A stretch of DNA of 64,000 nucleotides from Actinomycetospora termitidis (lineage in GTDB: Bacteria > Actinomycetota > Actinomycetes > Mycobacteriales > Pseudonocardiaceae). The translations under genes were made by a program, and so were the position numbers. The notes under the pieces are model-generated. The model worked only from the letters and a program-made list of their open reading frames with translations, ran no database searches and was not told where the DNA came from. The DNA lies in NCBI RefSeq assembly GCF_030286555.1, contig NZ_JASVWF010000003.1, positions 496,001 through 560,000 on the forward strand, read 5' to 3'. Shown here piece by piece: positions 29,822 to 37,828 of this stretch; the stretch's first letter is position 1; every line of letters begins with the position of its first letter.

Positions 29822-30670
29822 TCAGGCCGGGCTGGAGGCCGCGGCCTCGCTGTCGGCGGGCGGCGTGGCCGCGCGCCGCGCCGGGAGGAGGAAGAGCGTG
29901 AGGACCACCGCGACGTAGGCGACCCAGACGACCGCCTCGAGCACCGTGGTCTGCGGGGAGAAGTTGAAGATCCCCTTGAGGAGCGTCCCGTACCAGGAGT
30001 CGGCGGGGACGGCGGCGCTCACGTCGAAGGCGAGCGTGTAGAGGCCCGGCAGGATGCGGGCCTCCTGCAGGTCGTGGACGCCGTAGGCGAGGATGCCGGC
30101 CGCCACGAAGACGAGCAGGACGCCCGTCACGGTGAAGAACTTCCCGAGGTTCAGGCTGAGCGCCCCGCGGTAGATCAGGTAGGCGATGACCACCGAGATC
30201 GCGATCCCGACGAGGAAGCCGATCAGGGGACCCGTCGTCGACCCCGCGGCCTGGACGGCGGCGAAGAAGAAGATCGCGGTCTCCAGCCCCTCGCGGCCCA
30301 CGGCCAGGGCGGCCATGACGACCACCGCGGCGGGGCCCATCGCGATCGCCTTCTCCAGGCCGCCGCGCAGCTCGGCGGAGATCGAGCGGGCGGCCCGGCG
30401 CATCCAGAAGATCATCCAGGTGACGAAGCCGACGGCGACGATCGAGAGCCCGCCCCCGAACGCCTCCTGCGCCTCGAAGGTGAGGGCCTGCTCGGTCAGC
30501 GTCAGCACCAGGACGACGCCGATGCTCACCGCGATCGCGGCCCCGACGCCGAGCCAGACGCGCGGGAGCTCCCGCCGCCGGTCGGTCTGGACGAGGAAGG
30601 CCACCAGGATGCTGACGACCAGCGAGGCCTCGAGCCCCTCACGCAGGCCGATCAGGGCGTTGCCCAGCAT
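29822..30670 (-). CDS. efeU: EfeU/FTR1-type iron permease
   Basis: 282 aa, seven membrane segments. The two REGLE motifs that take iron through FTR1 permeases are present: LIGLREGLEASLVV (helix 1) and AVGREGLETAIFFF (helix 4). It starts at ATG 30670 downstream of an IdeR-like box and is the first gene of efeUOB. With EfeO and EfeB it makes a ferrous iron uptake system that works best at low pH or with air present. Confidence 0.95.
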   Translation of the reverse strand: MLGNALIGLREGLEASLVVSILVAFLVQTDRRRELPRVWLGVGAAIAVSIGVVLVLTLTEQALTFEAQEAFGGGLSIVAVGFVTWMIFWMRRAARSISAELRGGLEKAIAMGPAAVVVMAALAVGREGLETAIFFFAAVQAAGSTTGPLIGFLVGIAISVVIAYLIYRGALSLNLGKFFTVTGVLLVFVAAGILAYGVHDLQEARILPGLYTLAFDVSAAVPADSWYGTLLKGIFNFSPQTTVLEAVVWVAYVAVVLTLFLLPARRAATPPADSEAAASSPA

Positions 30671-30696
30671 GTTCCGTCCGTCCTCACCCTCGTAGG

Positions 30697-30715
30697 TGAG
30701 GTGAGGCTAGCCTTC
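30697..30715. promoter_or_regulatory. IdeR/DtxR-type iron box upstream of efeUOB
   Basis: TGAGGTGAGGCTAGCCTTC matches the IdeR/DtxR consensus TTAGGTTAGGCTAACCTAA at 14 of 19 positions, including the central AGG-GCTA core and the inverted arms. It lies 27 nt upstream of the efeU ATG, where a bound, iron-loaded repressor would block transcription. The site also lies 34 nt downstream of the mazG stop. Confidence 0.75.
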
Positions 30716-30748
30716 GCCTCCCGGTGGCGGAAGCACCAGGGTTCACCG

Positions 30749-31672
30749 TTACTTCACGAGATCGACCTGTCGCGCAGCGCGACGCCAGAACTCCGCATCG
30801 CGGGGCGGATCGCCCGAATCCCCTGCTCCTGCCGCTTCCACGGCCCGGACGCGGTCGGCGAACTCCTGCGCCGCGGCGCGGAGGTCGCCCTCCGGGTCGC
30901 CCCCCGGTCCGGCCGCCGCGACGACCGCCCGGGCGACCGGCGAGTCCGTCACGGCGAGGGCGGCCAGCACGTCGTCGGGCACCCCGGCCCGGCGGGTGCG
31001 ACTCACGTACTTGGCGAGCAGCGCGGCCGCGGGCTGGGCCTGCGCGACGCCGTCGAGGACCGATTCGCGACGCTTCTCGGTCGCCTTGAGCTCCTCCCAG
31101 CGGCGGTCCTGGTCGGAGGCGGTGACCACGTCCTCGGAGCCGGCGAACACGTGCGGGTGCCGGCCGACGAGCTTCGCCACCAGCTCCGCGGCCACGTCGT
31201 CCACGTCGTAGGCGGCACCGTCCTCGTGCTCGGCCGCGACCCGCGCGTGGAACAGCACCTGCAGCAGGACGTCGCCGAGCTCCTCGCGGGAGGCCTCGAC
31301 GTCGCCCGCGGCCAGGGCGTCGTAGAGCTCGTAGGTCTCCTCGACGAGGTAGCGCAGCAGGCTCTCGTGGGTCTGCTCGGCGTCCCACGGGCATCCGCCC
31401 GGCGAGCGCAGCCGGTCCATCACGGCCACCGCCTCGAGCAGCTCGGCCCCGGCCGGCGCCTGCGGGTCGCGGGCGGCGACGAGCACCACCGCGCCCGCCG
31501 GCCCCGAGCCGTCGTCAGGAAGAGGAGAGGCGCCGAGGTCCGCGGCGAAGCGGGCGGCGACCGGCTCCGGGAGCGACGGGTCGAGCAGGACGACGGGCGC
31601 CGCCGCGACCGTCCGGACCGCGCTCGCGGGCAGGACGGCGCCGAGGCGGGGGTCGACGTGGACCGTGATCAC
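30749..31672 (-). CDS. mazG: MazG-type nucleoside triphosphate pyrophosphohydrolase
   Basis: 307 aa from GTG 31672, overlapping the stop of the SurA-like gene in GTGA. The catalytic alpha-helical domain is CPWDAEQTHESLLRYLVEETYELYDALAAG...EELGDVLLQVLFHARVAAE, with the EExxE and ExxD acidic quartet for Mg2+. It cleaves abnormal or surplus NTPs to NMP and PPi. A unique N-terminal 80 residues (VITVHVDPRLGAVLPASAV...) and a C-terminal alpha tail resemble the long actinobacterial form (Rv1021). It is the last gene before the efe operon. Confidence 0.93.
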   Translation of the reverse strand: MITVHVDPRLGAVLPASAVRTVAAAPVVLLDPSLPEPVAARFAADLGASPLPDDGSGPAGAVVLVAARDPQAPAGAELLEAVAVMDRLRSPGGCPWDAEQTHESLLRYLVEETYELYDALAAGDVEASREELGDVLLQVLFHARVAAEHEDGAAYDVDDVAAELVAKLVGRHPHVFAGSEDVVTASDQDRRWEELKATEKRRESVLDGVAQAQPAAALLAKYVSRTRRAGVPDDVLAALAVTDSPVARAVVAAAGPGGDPEGDLRAAAQEFADRVRAVEAAGAGDSGDPPRDAEFWRRAARQVDLVK

Positions 31673-32679
31673 GGCGCGGTCGGGGGGAACGCGACACCGG
31701 GGGCGAGCGGCGTGATCGAGCCGGCGGCGGCCGGCGGGGCGACCACCCGGACCTGCGTCGGGTCCCACGTGCCGTAGCGCGGGTTGACCTGCACCCCGAT
31801 CTCGGCGGCGACCGGCTGGATCGCACGCAGGCCGAACTGGGTCATGGTGCGGTTGTCGACCAGCGCCGCGGGCACCGTGTTCCCGGAGGGCGGCGGGGCG
31901 GACAGCGACCGGTCGCGCACGCGCACGACCGTCCAGGGCTGGGTGGTCGGGTCCGGCTTCGGGGCGCCGGGCGCGGTCTCCTGCTGCGGAGCGGAGAGGC
32001 TGACGGTGCGCCCGGGCAGGCCGAACAGCAGCGAGGACGCGGTGCGCACCTGCTCGCCGGGCTGGGTGGTGCCGGGGCGCAGGGTCGCGCCGACGATGCG
32101 GCCGTCGGCGGGGAGGGCCGCGAGCGGGCCGATCCCGGGGTCGGCGGCGAGCTGGGTGGCCGCGCGCTGCGCCGTCGCCCGGTCGGGGAACGTCCCGACG
32201 TCGACGGTCGTGGTGAGCCGGTCGAACTGCCGGCGGCCGATCTCGGCGACCGCGATCTGGTCGAAGATCAGCTCGCGGAGGGTGTCCAGGTCGTAGCCGG
32301 CCTGGGCTGCGGTCTGCGGTCCGCCGGCGGCCTGGACGCGCTGCTCGACCAGGGCCGGGTCGATGACGATCCCCTCGCGGCGGGCCGCCTCGACGACCAC
32401 CTGGTGCAGGATCGCCGTCGTCAGCAGGTCGCGGCTCTGGTCGGCGAGGGCGTTCGCGTCCACCCCGGAGCTCGGGCGGCCCTCCTGCTGGGCCTGCTGG
32501 TCGAGCGCCTGCGCGAGCGTGGGGGCGGCGGTCCGCAGCCGCTGGTCGACCAGGTCGCTCGAGATCGTCGCGTTCCCGACGACGGCCGCCGTCCCGGCCC
32601 CGACCTGCGGCCCGGCCGCGGTGGAGCAGGCGGTGAGGGCGGAGAGCGCGATCACGGCGATGAGGATCCGGCGCAGCAC
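31669..32679 (-). CDS. SurA/PrsA-like lipoprotein foldase
   Basis: 336 aa. Of two in-frame GTGs (32688 and 32679), 32679 is chosen because a GAGAAGG box lies 6 nt before it. The lipobox LSALTAC follows a hydrophobic signal, giving a surface lipoprotein. The SurA N-terminal fold is recognisable: AAVVGNATISSDLVDQRLRTAAPTLAQAL, DQSRDLLTTAILHQVVVEAARREGIVIDPALVEQRV. No intact parvulin (PPIase) core is visible in the second half, so it may be a chaperone only. It sits immediately upstream of mazG, as in related actinobacteria. Confidence 0.82.
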   Translation of the reverse strand: MLRRILIAVIALSALTACSTAAGPQVGAGTAAVVGNATISSDLVDQRLRTAAPTLAQALDQQAQQEGRPSSGVDANALADQSRDLLTTAILHQVVVEAARREGIVIDPALVEQRVQAAGGPQTAAQAGYDLDTLRELIFDQIAVAEIGRRQFDRLTTTVDVGTFPDRATAQRAATQLAADPGIGPLAALPADGRIVGATLRPGTTQPGEQVRTASSLLFGLPGRTVSLSAPQQETAPGAPKPDPTTQPWTVVRVRDRSLSAPPPSGNTVPAALVDNRTMTQFGLRAIQPVAAEIGVQVNPRYGTWDPTQVRVVAPPAAAGSITPLAPGVAFPPTAP

Positions 32680-32698
32680 GCGCGACACCTTCTCACGG

Positions 32699-33652
32699 TC
32701 ACGCGACCCCGACGCGCACCATCCACTCGTGGGCTGCCCCGATCGGGTCGTCGGGGTGCGCGGCCAGGGCGACCGCGAGCAACAGACGCGCCTGCCACGG
32801 GGACAGGTCCCCGGCGAACAAGGCCCCGGCGCGGGCCAGCTCCGCGCCACCGCCCGCGTAGAGCCCCTCCACCGCGCCCGACCCGGTGCGGCTCGCGACC
32901 GCCACCGGCACGCCCCGCTCGATCAACTCCCGGGCCTTCCCGACGACGGGTGGGGTCGCGTTGCCCGCGCCGAACGCGGCGATCACCACGCCCCGGGCGC
33001 CGTGCTCCGCCGCGGCGGTGATGGCGTGGTCGTCCGCCCCGACGTACTGGGCGACGACGTCGACGCGAGGCAGGGTGTCCGGCGGGTCGGCGAGGCCGGT
33101 GGGCGGGGCGACTGCGTGCTCGCGCACGTGCTGACCGACGCTCGCGAGCGCACCGCGGCCCGGGGCGGCGAAGGCGGTGAGCGCCTCGGCGTCGACCTTG
33201 CGGACCCCGATCGCCGGGTACACCTGCCCCGCGAACGTCACCGTGACCCCGGGACGGCCGTGACCGGCCCAGCGCAGGGCGGCGGCGAGGTTGGCCGGGC
33301 CGTCGGGCGCCGGGTCGTCGAACGGCCGCTGCGCCCCGGTGACCGTGACGGGCGTCGTGCCGTCGTGGGTCAGCGCCAGCAGGGCGGCGGTCTCCTCCAG
33401 GGTGTCCGTGCCGTGGGTGACGACGACGCCGTCGTAGCTCGCGCAGGTCTCCCGGACGGTGCGCGCGAGGGCGGCGAGCTCGTCGAGGGTCGCGGCGAAG
33501 GACAGGCGACCGGCCGCGTCGATCGGAGTGACGTCGGCGTCGGTCTCCGTCGTAACGAGCAGGTCCGCGGCGATCGCCGACACCGCCCGACCCTCGGTGG
33601 TGGCTCGGGTCGCGATGGTGCCGCCGGTGGCGAGCAGGGCGAGTCGGGTCAC
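32699..33652 (-). CDS. L-asparaginase, type I/II-like
   Basis: 317 aa from GTG 33652. Hydrolyses asparagine to aspartate and ammonia. First catalytic threonine in LATGGTIAT (T12 region), second in VVTHGTDTLEETAALL with the THGTDT signature, followed by VTGAQRPFDDPAPDGPANL and the C-terminal TGSGAVEGLY. No signal peptide is visible, so it is cytoplasmic. The SurA-like gene starts 19 nt beyond its stop. A one-mismatch copy of the 15-mer lies at 32937-32951 within the gene. Confidence 0.9.
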   Translation of the reverse strand: MTRLALLATGGTIATRATTEGRAVSAIAADLLVTTETDADVTPIDAAGRLSFAATLDELAALARTVRETCASYDGVVVTHGTDTLEETAALLALTHDGTTPVTVTGAQRPFDDPAPDGPANLAAALRWAGHGRPGVTVTFAGQVYPAIGVRKVDAEALTAFAAPGRGALASVGQHVREHAVAPPTGLADPPDTLPRVDVVAQYVGADDHAITAAAEHGARGVVIAAFGAGNATPPVVGKARELIERGVPVAVASRTGSGAVEGLYAGGGAELARAGALFAGDLSPWQARLLLAVALAAHPDDPIGAAHEWMVRVGVA

Positions 33653-33720
33653 GGGTCCAGTGTGGCGGTGACCCGCCCGACGGGGTGCGTCACCGACGGC
33701 GTGGCCGGGAAGCCTGCCCC

Positions 33721-33954
33721 GTGAGCAACGACGACGGGAACGACCCCACCCTGTTCGAGAAGCGCCCCGGCGCCGGCGAGGACAAGCCGGGCGGGGGCCG
33801 CTCGAAGCTGCCCGTGGGGGCCATCCTGGGCGCGTTCCTCGCCCTGCTCGTGATCCTCGGCGTCATCCTCTTCATCGGCGCCTCGTGCGGCGCCGGCGGC
33901 GGCGGGAACGGCCAGACGACCGGGACGATCCTGCTGCTGACGTCCAGCTTCTGA
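33721..33954 (+). CDS. small single-pass membrane protein
   Basis: 77 aa from GTG 33721. Hydrophilic N-terminus (MSNDDGNDPTLFEKRPGAGEDKPGGG), then a membrane helix (about 33-52, VGAILGAFLALLVILGVILFI), then a Gly/Cys-rich outside tail (GASCGAGGGGNGQTTGTILLLTSSF). No family recognised. It is divergent from asparaginase and ends 2 nt from the convergent AlbA-type gene, which marks the left border of the R-M island. Confidence 0.6.
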   Translation: MSNDDGNDPTLFEKRPGAGEDKPGGGRSKLPVGAILGAFLALLVILGVILFIGASCGAGGGGNGQTTGTILLLTSSF

Positions 33955-33956
33955 CT

Positions 33957-35105
33957 TCAGCGGCCGGCCGGCCGACGCGGCAGCGTCAGGACCACCTCGG
34001 CGTCGCTGATGGAGATGCCGAGCGTCGTGCCTGCGCTCTTCCTCAACAATCGGGCGATGCGAGGGATGCCGCTACCCGCGCGAGTGGCCAACCCGCTCGC
34101 CACGACCCTGCCGTAGATGTAGGGATTCCTCGGGACGTGGACCCCAGACCGCATCGCCTCGGCGTCGACGCTGTTGGGTGGACGGCCGGGAGAGTGGACC
34201 TCGACGCGGTCGGAGAAGACCAGCACCCGCGTCGGGGCTGGGATCGTGTAATCGCGGTGGGTCAGCGCGTTGACCACAGCCTCCCGGAGAGCCGCTGCCG
34301 GTACGTCCTCGACCCGCTCGGGCTCGAAGCCCTCGATGCGGTGACCCGTGCGCAGGTAGAGCCCGAGGAACTGCACGAGCTGGTCGACGAGGGCGAAGAC
34401 GTTCCCGGTGAGGTCCTTGCGGTCAAGAAGGTCATCGCCGGGGTCCAGGCCTTCGTACACACCTGCGATCACCCCCGATGAGACGAGGTGGTCCTGCGGC
34501 CGCCGTCCGAACACGATCAGGCCACCGACCGTCGGGTGGTCACCGTCGCTCATCCGCCAAGCGCGCAGAATGCGGGCCGGGTCGTCCGACTCGTCCTCGA
34601 GCCCGACCTCGACCAGGTGCCGCCCGACCGACTCTGTGTCCAGGGTCGACAGACCGATCTGGCGGAGCGGGACCTCGTCGTAGAAAAGGTCCTGAGCTGC
34701 TTGGAACAGTCGCAGGAGCTCTTCGCGGCTCGCAGCCCGGCACCGGGCGCCCGAGCGGACGTAGTACTTCCCGTCTTTCGTCGAGTAGGGGCGTTGGTCG
34801 CCCCGCGCGACGTGCAGGACGACGACTCGCCGGCTGTCGATCTCGACGGTCTCAGGCACCACGGTTACGGGCGGGGAGCACCGCTGGAAGGCGACATCGT
34901 CGACCTGGAGCAACAACCTGTCGACGTCCGGGACACCGACCACCTCTCCGCCCTCCGCCACCCCGACCACGACCTGTCCACCGTCGGTGTTGGCGAAGCA
35001 GACGAAGTCCTTGGCGAGCTCCGCCGTGGCGCCGACCGCTTGCTTGAAGTCGGTGTGCGGGTCCTCCCAGCGAGCGATCTGCGCGCGCAGCTCGTCCGGT
35101 GTCAT
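33957..35105 (-). CDS. AlbA_2/Schlafen-type ATP-binding protein of an R-M island
   Basis: 382 aa; start ATG overlaps the methyltransferase stop in ATGA. N-terminal AlbA_2 (divergent AAA-like, Schlafen) domain: EDPHTDFKQAVGATAELAKDFVCFANTDGGQVVVGVAEGGEVVGV (E-x-x-x-x-D/E-FK), then YSTKDGKYYVRSGARCRAASREEL. C-terminal RecG-associated/HATPase-like part: ALREAVVNALTHRDYT with SDRVEVHSPGRPPNSV and RAGSGIPRIARLL. These proteins occur as regulators or effectors with mobile and defence genes. No DNA-methylation or nuclease motif is visible. Its coupling to mod implies a role in the same system, likely control or a second defence activity. Confidence 0.85.
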   Translation of the reverse strand: MTPDELRAQIARWEDPHTDFKQAVGATAELAKDFVCFANTDGGQVVVGVAEGGEVVGVPDVDRLLLQVDDVAFQRCSPPVTVVPETVEIDSRRVVVLHVARGDQRPYSTKDGKYYVRSGARCRAASREELLRLFQAAQDLFYDEVPLRQIGLSTLDTESVGRHLVEVGLEDESDDPARILRAWRMSDGDHPTVGGLIVFGRRPQDHLVSSGVIAGVYEGLDPGDDLLDRKDLTGNVFALVDQLVQFLGLYLRTGHRIEGFEPERVEDVPAAALREAVVNALTHRDYTIPAPTRVLVFSDRVEVHSPGRPPNSVDAEAMRSGVHVPRNPYIYGRVVASGLATRAGSGIPRIARLLRKSAGTTLGISISDAEVVLTLPRRPAGR

Positions 35106-37804
35106 CGGTCGCCAACGTCGATGATCTTCAAGACCTCATCTCCATAGTGGTTGATCGCCTTGACGGCGATCCGACCCGTCGTGGGAGCTGGAAAGGTCCG
35201 CGATCGGGTCCCGTACAGCGTCGCCCAAGCCGCCTCGTCGATGTCTGCCCGCAGGGCCTTCTTCAAGCGGGCGTAGGGGTCCACACCGCCGCCCGAGAAG
35301 TAGCAGTGCCGGACGAAGAAGGACTCGCCATCGTAGTCGGTGTCGATCATCCACAGCGCGATCTCGTCCGGCTCGTTCGACCGAACCTCGCCCGTCGTCG
35401 GGTCGTAGACATCGAGACCTCGGATCTCGACCACCAGTCCCTCCTCACTGCGCTCGACCGCGACGTCCGGCTCGCCGAACACAGTGAACAGATTCGCTGC
35501 CTTGGTCTTCTTCAGGAGCTCGTCGCCCATAGCGAGATCTGGATTCATCCGCACCAGGAGAACCGGGAGACGACCCACCGTCCGCTCAGCCGCGACTGCT
35601 GCGAAGTCACCAGTTGCGGAGGGCCGGAACTCATCCACCGTCTCGAGTGCCATCGCGTCGAACGCGAACCCGAGGACCAGCAGCAGGTCGTAGCCCTGAC
35701 CGCGCAGCGCCTCGCGAGCCGCTTCCTTGACCATCTGCGCACTGACTGTGCCGTACTCCGGCCCGAGGCAGACAGCGACCGACTGCGGACTTCCTCCATC
35801 GCCGGCCCCCTGTCGGACGCCGACGGCCTGCAGGTACTTGCCGGGGAAGGGCTCGAGTTCCTCGAACTCTAAACGTTCCTGACGGCGACCATTTTGGACA
35901 CCCGCGGCGCGAAGGTTGTCGAGGATCGACTTCTCGTAGCTCGACGACGCATCCTCGGAGCGACCGGCGACCTCGCTGGCGGGAAGTTCGGACTCATAGG
36001 AGACCGACCGATGCGGTGAGAGCGATTCGACGGTGAACGGGCCGGACACCCGCACCTTCTTCTTGTCCTCGTACGGTCGGTCATACAGCAACTCGGTCTC
36101 CGCGTGCCGCGCGATCGCCGCGTTGATCTCGTCGCGGCTCATCCCCTCGACGATGTCGGGGTTGTTCGCGATCGACTTCAATGTCACGTGCGGCACCCGC
36201 TCGTAGACGAACCCTCGACGGACGTCCTTCCGAGTACTCGACGTCGCAGTGACTCCGTCCCCCCGAAGCGCCGCCTCCTTGCGCTGACCTTCGGGAGAGT
36301 CCAGAAGCAGGTAGTAAGGGAGCTGGACGCCCATGACTCGCTGACGGGCGAGCGCGAGTGAGACGCGGGAGGTATCGGTCGTAATCCAGCGACGGCCATG
36401 CTGCTCCGCAACGACGCTCGTCGTGCCAGACCCACAGGTCGGGTCCAAGACCAAGTCTCCCGGGTCGGTTGTCATCAGCAGGCAACGCTCGACAGCAGTC
36501 GTCGATGTTTGGACTACATACACCTTCGGGTCTGACCTGCTCTGAACGCCTCCGAGGTCCGCCCAGTTACTGGTCAAGCGATAGGCAGGAAAGTCGTCGT
36601 GATACCGAACATACGACAGCGTATTGCCGGTCGCAGCTACTCTATGAGCGAGGATCAGCCGATCCATCCCCGACTGATTGGTCTTCCACCTGCTCTGCAT
36701 TGTCGGTCGAAATTCCTTGCCGTCAATAGTCACAGGAAACCAAGAAGCTGCGCCTTCACCCTTTGCTCGGCCCGCCCCTTGGCTCGTGATATTGTCGTAT
36801 CGAAATGCCCGCCCCTCGCCCATGGGAACTCGCGACACAGGCACTCGCTCGCCCGAATCGAGCTCAACAGAAGTGTACTTTCCGCCTCCTGCCCCGGCGA
36901 CCTCTCGCCGTGTAAATATGGGCTTATACTTGACTAACTTTTTGTCCCTTGAATACCACAAGATGTAATCAAGGGTCCCGGGCAGAAATTCGCTCGTTGC
37001 ACTAGCGGTCTTGGCATAACTGATCTGCGAGATGAAGTTCTCCGAGCCGAATACCTCATCTAGTACCGATCTAACTAAGTGAACATTCTCGTCGCCGATC
37101 TGCAAAAAGACCGAACCTGACGTTGTAAGTAGGTCTCGAGACACGATCAGGCGATCACGCAGGTAAGCTAGATACGAGTGAATTCCCAGCTCCCACGTGT
37201 CGCGAAACGCCTTGATCTGCTCCACTTCACGCGATGCGTCCTCTAGCTTGCCATCCTTAACGTCGCGCTTCTGCGTCGAAACTTGCCAGTTCGAGCCGAA
37301 CTTGATCCCATAGGGAGGGTCGAAGTAAATCATCTGAACCTTGCCGCGGAGATCCTCGCGCTCGGCGAGCGAAGCCATGACTTCTAACGAATCACCGAGG
37401 ATCATGCGGTTCGACCAGTTGGCCGGGTGACGGTAGTACTCGACCGACTCCCAGTCGCTCAGGCCGTCGAAGGCGCCGAAAAGTGAATACTCCGGCTCGT
37501 CCTCCTCGCGCTGGGCGGTGCGACGGAGGTTCTCGACGAGCACCCGCGGATCGATCTTCTCCTGGATGTAGATCGGCGGCGCCGTGACGGCGAGGTCGAC
37601 CGAGTCCTGCTCGTCCTTCCCCCGCCACACGAGCTGCGGGTCCAGCGAGGGGTCGCGGGGGTAGAGCAGCGTCGCGGGCTTCTCGACCTCGGGCGTCACC
37701 ATCGCGTATCCGTCAGCGGTGGGCAGATTCGAACGCTTGTCGTCGTGCGTCAGCGCTTCAATCGGGGTCGGCGTCGAGGCACCGTTGCGGGAACGAGGGG
37801 GCAT
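35102..37804 (-). CDS. type III-like DNA adenine methyltransferase with long C-terminal domain
   Basis: 900 aa. Beta-class N6/N4 methyltransferase order: catalytic DPPY at 162-165 (MIYFDPPYGIKFGSNW), then SAM-binding DPTCGSGTTSVVAEQHGRRWITTD near residue 455. Between lies the target recognition region. A C-terminal ~390 residues (VRVSGPFTVESLSPHRS... to KIIDVGDR) resembles the extension found in Res-associated methyltransferases of this kind. It lies 24 bp beyond the res-like stop (37829) and overlaps the AlbA-type gene, so the three form one operon. Bases about 36550-37330 are near 43-55% GC, far below the flanks (>65%), which indicates a foreign or exchanged core/TRD. Confidence 0.9.
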   Translation of the reverse strand: MPPRSRNGASTPTPIEALTHDDKRSNLPTADGYAMVTPEVEKPATLLYPRDPSLDPQLVWRGKDEQDSVDLAVTAPPIYIQEKIDPRVLVENLRRTAQREEDEPEYSLFGAFDGLSDWESVEYYRHPANWSNRMILGDSLEVMASLAEREDLRGKVQMIYFDPPYGIKFGSNWQVSTQKRDVKDGKLEDASREVEQIKAFRDTWELGIHSYLAYLRDRLIVSRDLLTTSGSVFLQIGDENVHLVRSVLDEVFGSENFISQISYAKTASATSEFLPGTLDYILWYSRDKKLVKYKPIFTRREVAGAGGGKYTSVELDSGERVPVSRVPMGEGRAFRYDNITSQGAGRAKGEGAASWFPVTIDGKEFRPTMQSRWKTNQSGMDRLILAHRVAATGNTLSYVRYHDDFPAYRLTSNWADLGGVQSRSDPKVYVVQTSTTAVERCLLMTTDPGDLVLDPTCGSGTTSVVAEQHGRRWITTDTSRVSLALARQRVMGVQLPYYLLLDSPEGQRKEAALRGDGVTATSSTRKDVRRGFVYERVPHVTLKSIANNPDIVEGMSRDEINAAIARHAETELLYDRPYEDKKKVRVSGPFTVESLSPHRSVSYESELPASEVAGRSEDASSSYEKSILDNLRAAGVQNGRRQERLEFEELEPFPGKYLQAVGVRQGAGDGGSPQSVAVCLGPEYGTVSAQMVKEAAREALRGQGYDLLLVLGFAFDAMALETVDEFRPSATGDFAAVAAERTVGRLPVLLVRMNPDLAMGDELLKKTKAANLFTVFGEPDVAVERSEEGLVVEIRGLDVYDPTTGEVRSNEPDEIALWMIDTDYDGESFFVRHCYFSGGGVDPYARLKKALRADIDEAAWATLYGTRSRTFPAPTTGRIAVKAINHYGDEVLKIIDVGDR

Positions 37805-37828
37805 CGGACTCTCCTCAGCACGAACAGG

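Noticed and set aside
29696-31777. 693-aa plus-strand frame opposite the efe/mazG genes
   Set aside because: Low-complexity His/Asp/Arg composition and complete overlap with well-supported genes on the other strand.
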